Shown: piece by piece, positions 62,896 to 64,000 of the stretch
How positions within the stretch are numbered: position 1 is the stretch's first letter
Layout: every line of letters begins with the position of its first letter
NCBI RefSeq assembly: GCF_900607235.1
Contig: NZ_LR027862.1
Location: 39,628-103,627, forward strand
Origin: Olivibacter jilunii
GTDB taxonomy: Bacteria > Bacteroidota > Bacteroidia > Sphingobacteriales > Sphingobacteriaceae
DNA: 64,000 nucleotides
Direction: 5' to 3'
Notes under the pieces: model-generated
What the model was told of the DNA's origin: nothing
Database searches by the model: none
The model's input: the letters and a program-made list of their open reading frames with translations, nothing else
Made by a program: the position numbers and the translations under genes

Positions 62896-64000
62896 CTAAA
62901 AAGAATACGTACCGGCCTGCAGTTCATAAATCACTTCACCGCCCTGCTGACCGATTTTTTTGATATAATTTCCGTAGGGTTCCACATCAATATCATCTTC
63001 ATGCTTCAATCGCAATGTTGCACTACAATTGGGTGGCACAATAACCTGCAGGGCTAAGCGCTCCTCCCTTTTCCATTTCACTTCAATAAGGCCCGCAGGA
63101 GAGTTGAATGAAGCTTCCGCCCATCGCAGCGCGGGTAAGGCGCTGGGAGGACTCACAACAAAATGTTGATATCCAGGCCGCTTTGGATCCAGTTTGATGC
63201 CAGCAATACCATCTATATACCACGCTCCCGGATAAAGGTACGAGCTATGTAAGAGCGAATGCCCGGGTAGATCTTTCTCCCACATCTCCCAAATGGTGCT
63301 TGCGCCATTCGCTTTCATGTAGCCCCAGCTCGGATAATCCGTTTGGGAAGTCATGCTATAAATCAAATCGTTTCTGTTATTTTCACGGAGCAATTTAAAC
63401 AACAGCGCACCACCGGTGATACCCACATGAATATGACCGTTCCTGTTAAGCAGAATTTCTTGTTCCAGTCTTTCCATCACCTGAGGACGCAAATCTTTAG
63501 GCATAATATCCGCTAAGAGTGCTGCGGCCAGATTCGCCATGGAGCTATCGGCATAGCTGTTGTCCGTCTTGTTAAAAAAACGATCGTGAATAACTTTACT
63601 ATAGACATTCGCCTGTTCCTCCCATTGGTTAGCTTCCTTCTCTTTGCCAAGTGCATCTGCAATTTTTGCGGCTGTCCTTAAATTGTACACCCGGTAGCAA
63701 TTATTAAGACAGAGCGTTTCGGGCTTATCATTATTCATTCCTTCAGCAGTAGCTCCTGGCCAGAGCCAGTCGCCCAGAAAATCCCAATGCCCGCCAAATC
63801 GCTGCAAGAGGCCCTCTTTCGTATTTGAATCCAGAAAAGCCAGCCAATTTTTTATCAATTCAAAATTCTTTTCCAGTATCCGCTTGTCGCCCTGCTGTTG
63901 ATACATTGCCCAAGGTAAGGTCACCACAATCCCGCCCCATGCAGGCCCACCACCCCCCATATAGGTCGGAGCAGTATGTGGCAGGATACCATTGTTAAGG
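62896..64000 (-). CDS. Second GH78 alpha-L-rhamnosidase, N-terminal part outside the window
   Basis: The minus-strand frame is open from the right edge to the stop at 62896; the Met at 63960 is internal because the frame continues upstream (LNNGILPHTAPTY). The visible 367 residues are the C-terminal half of the GH78 catalytic domain and the closing beta domain: WGGIVVTLPWAMYQQQGDKRILEKNFELIKNWLAFLDS, GGHWDFLGDWLWPG, ANGASTIWEMWEKDLPG (catalytic Glu candidate), SYLYPGAWYIDGIAGIKLDPKRPGYQHFVVSP. It differs clearly from the neighbour, so this is not a recent duplication; the two may cut different rhamnose linkages. It is the upstream gene of the same operon. Confidence 0.88.
   Translation of the reverse strand, partial: LNNGILPHTAPTYMGGGGPAWGGIVVTLPWAMYQQQGDKRILEKNFELIKNWLAFLDSNTKEGLLQRFGGHWDFLGDWLWPGATAEGMNNDKPETLCLNNCYRVYNLRTAAKIADALGKEKEANQWEEQANVYSKVIHDRFFNKTDNSYADSSMANLAAALLADIMPKDLRPQVMERLEQEILLNRNGHIHVGITGGALLFKLLRENNRNDLIYSMTSQTDYPSWGYMKANGASTIWEMWEKDLPGHSLLHSSYLYPGAWYIDGIAGIKLDPKRPGYQHFVVSPPSALPALRWAEASFNSPAGLIEVKWKREERLALQVIVPPNCSATLRLKHEDDIDVEPYGNYIKKIGQQGGEVIYELQAGTYSF

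Overview
The window looks like chromosomal DNA of a Bacteroidota bacterium, most likely family Sphingobacteriaceae (Pedobacter/Olivibacter/Sphingobacterium relatives). The signs are two SusC/SusD pairs, a PorD-type type IX secretion gene beside recN, the parA-parB-DUF5683-dapB-lepB block typical of the phylum, A-rich leaders with few Shine-Dalgarno sites, and TAnnTTTG-type -7 boxes. I saw no rRNA, tRNA, CRISPR array, transposase or phage module.

Layout. 1-13.6 kb is a sulfur-scavenging island. A rhodanese lipoprotein (cut by the left edge) and a phytoene-desaturase-like oxidoreductase precede a long operon: SusC, SusD, a Cys-type sulfatase, a rhodanese-thioredoxin fusion, two tiny membrane proteins, a fatty acid hydroxylase/sterol desaturase-family enzyme, a YeiH-type putative sulfate exporter and a formylglycine-generating enzyme that would activate the sulfatase. 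The operon is preceded by a 40-codon ORF ending Met-Cys-Tyr-Ser-Cys-Cys-Cys, then a C-rich, G-poor stretch. This looks like a cysteine-sensing leader peptide with attenuation. 13.6-29.5 kb is mostly housekeeping (recN, porD, fabI, clpC, ettA, a YkuK-like RNase H fold) with small lipoproteins, an unknown 302-residue protein and a broken antitoxin gene. 29.6-32.0 kb holds an ECF sigma factor, a putative anti-sigma protein and an outer-membrane barrel. 32.4-39.5 kb holds a malate/lactate dehydrogenase-family gene and a complete RND efflux system. 39.8-46.3 kb holds lepB, dapB, DUF5683, parB, parA, an FMN reductase and a DeoR regulator. 46.6-58.5 kb is a tight carbohydrate operon: SusC, SusD, RbtT-like MFS permease, 2-hydroxyacid dehydrogenase, two FGGY kinases, a histidine phosphatase and an exported glycerophosphodiester phosphodiesterase. 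This set suits uptake and breakdown of a phosphodiester-linked polyol or sugar. 59.1-64 kb has a GntR-type regulator and two GH78 alpha-L-rhamnosidases, the second cut by the right edge.

Across 19.5-59 kb many intergenic gaps are filled by one family of mosaic repeats. They are built from degenerate 7-bp units (GTTATTA/GTTGTTC), degenerate 8-bp units (GTTGAGTC/GTTAAATA) and at least two conserved non-periodic cores. Several run almost exactly from one gene's stop codon to the next gene boundary. In some cases they supply the stop codon, and in two places a near-identical 31-base leader directly upstream of an ATG. These repeats and the poly-cysteine leader are the two most interesting signals in the window.
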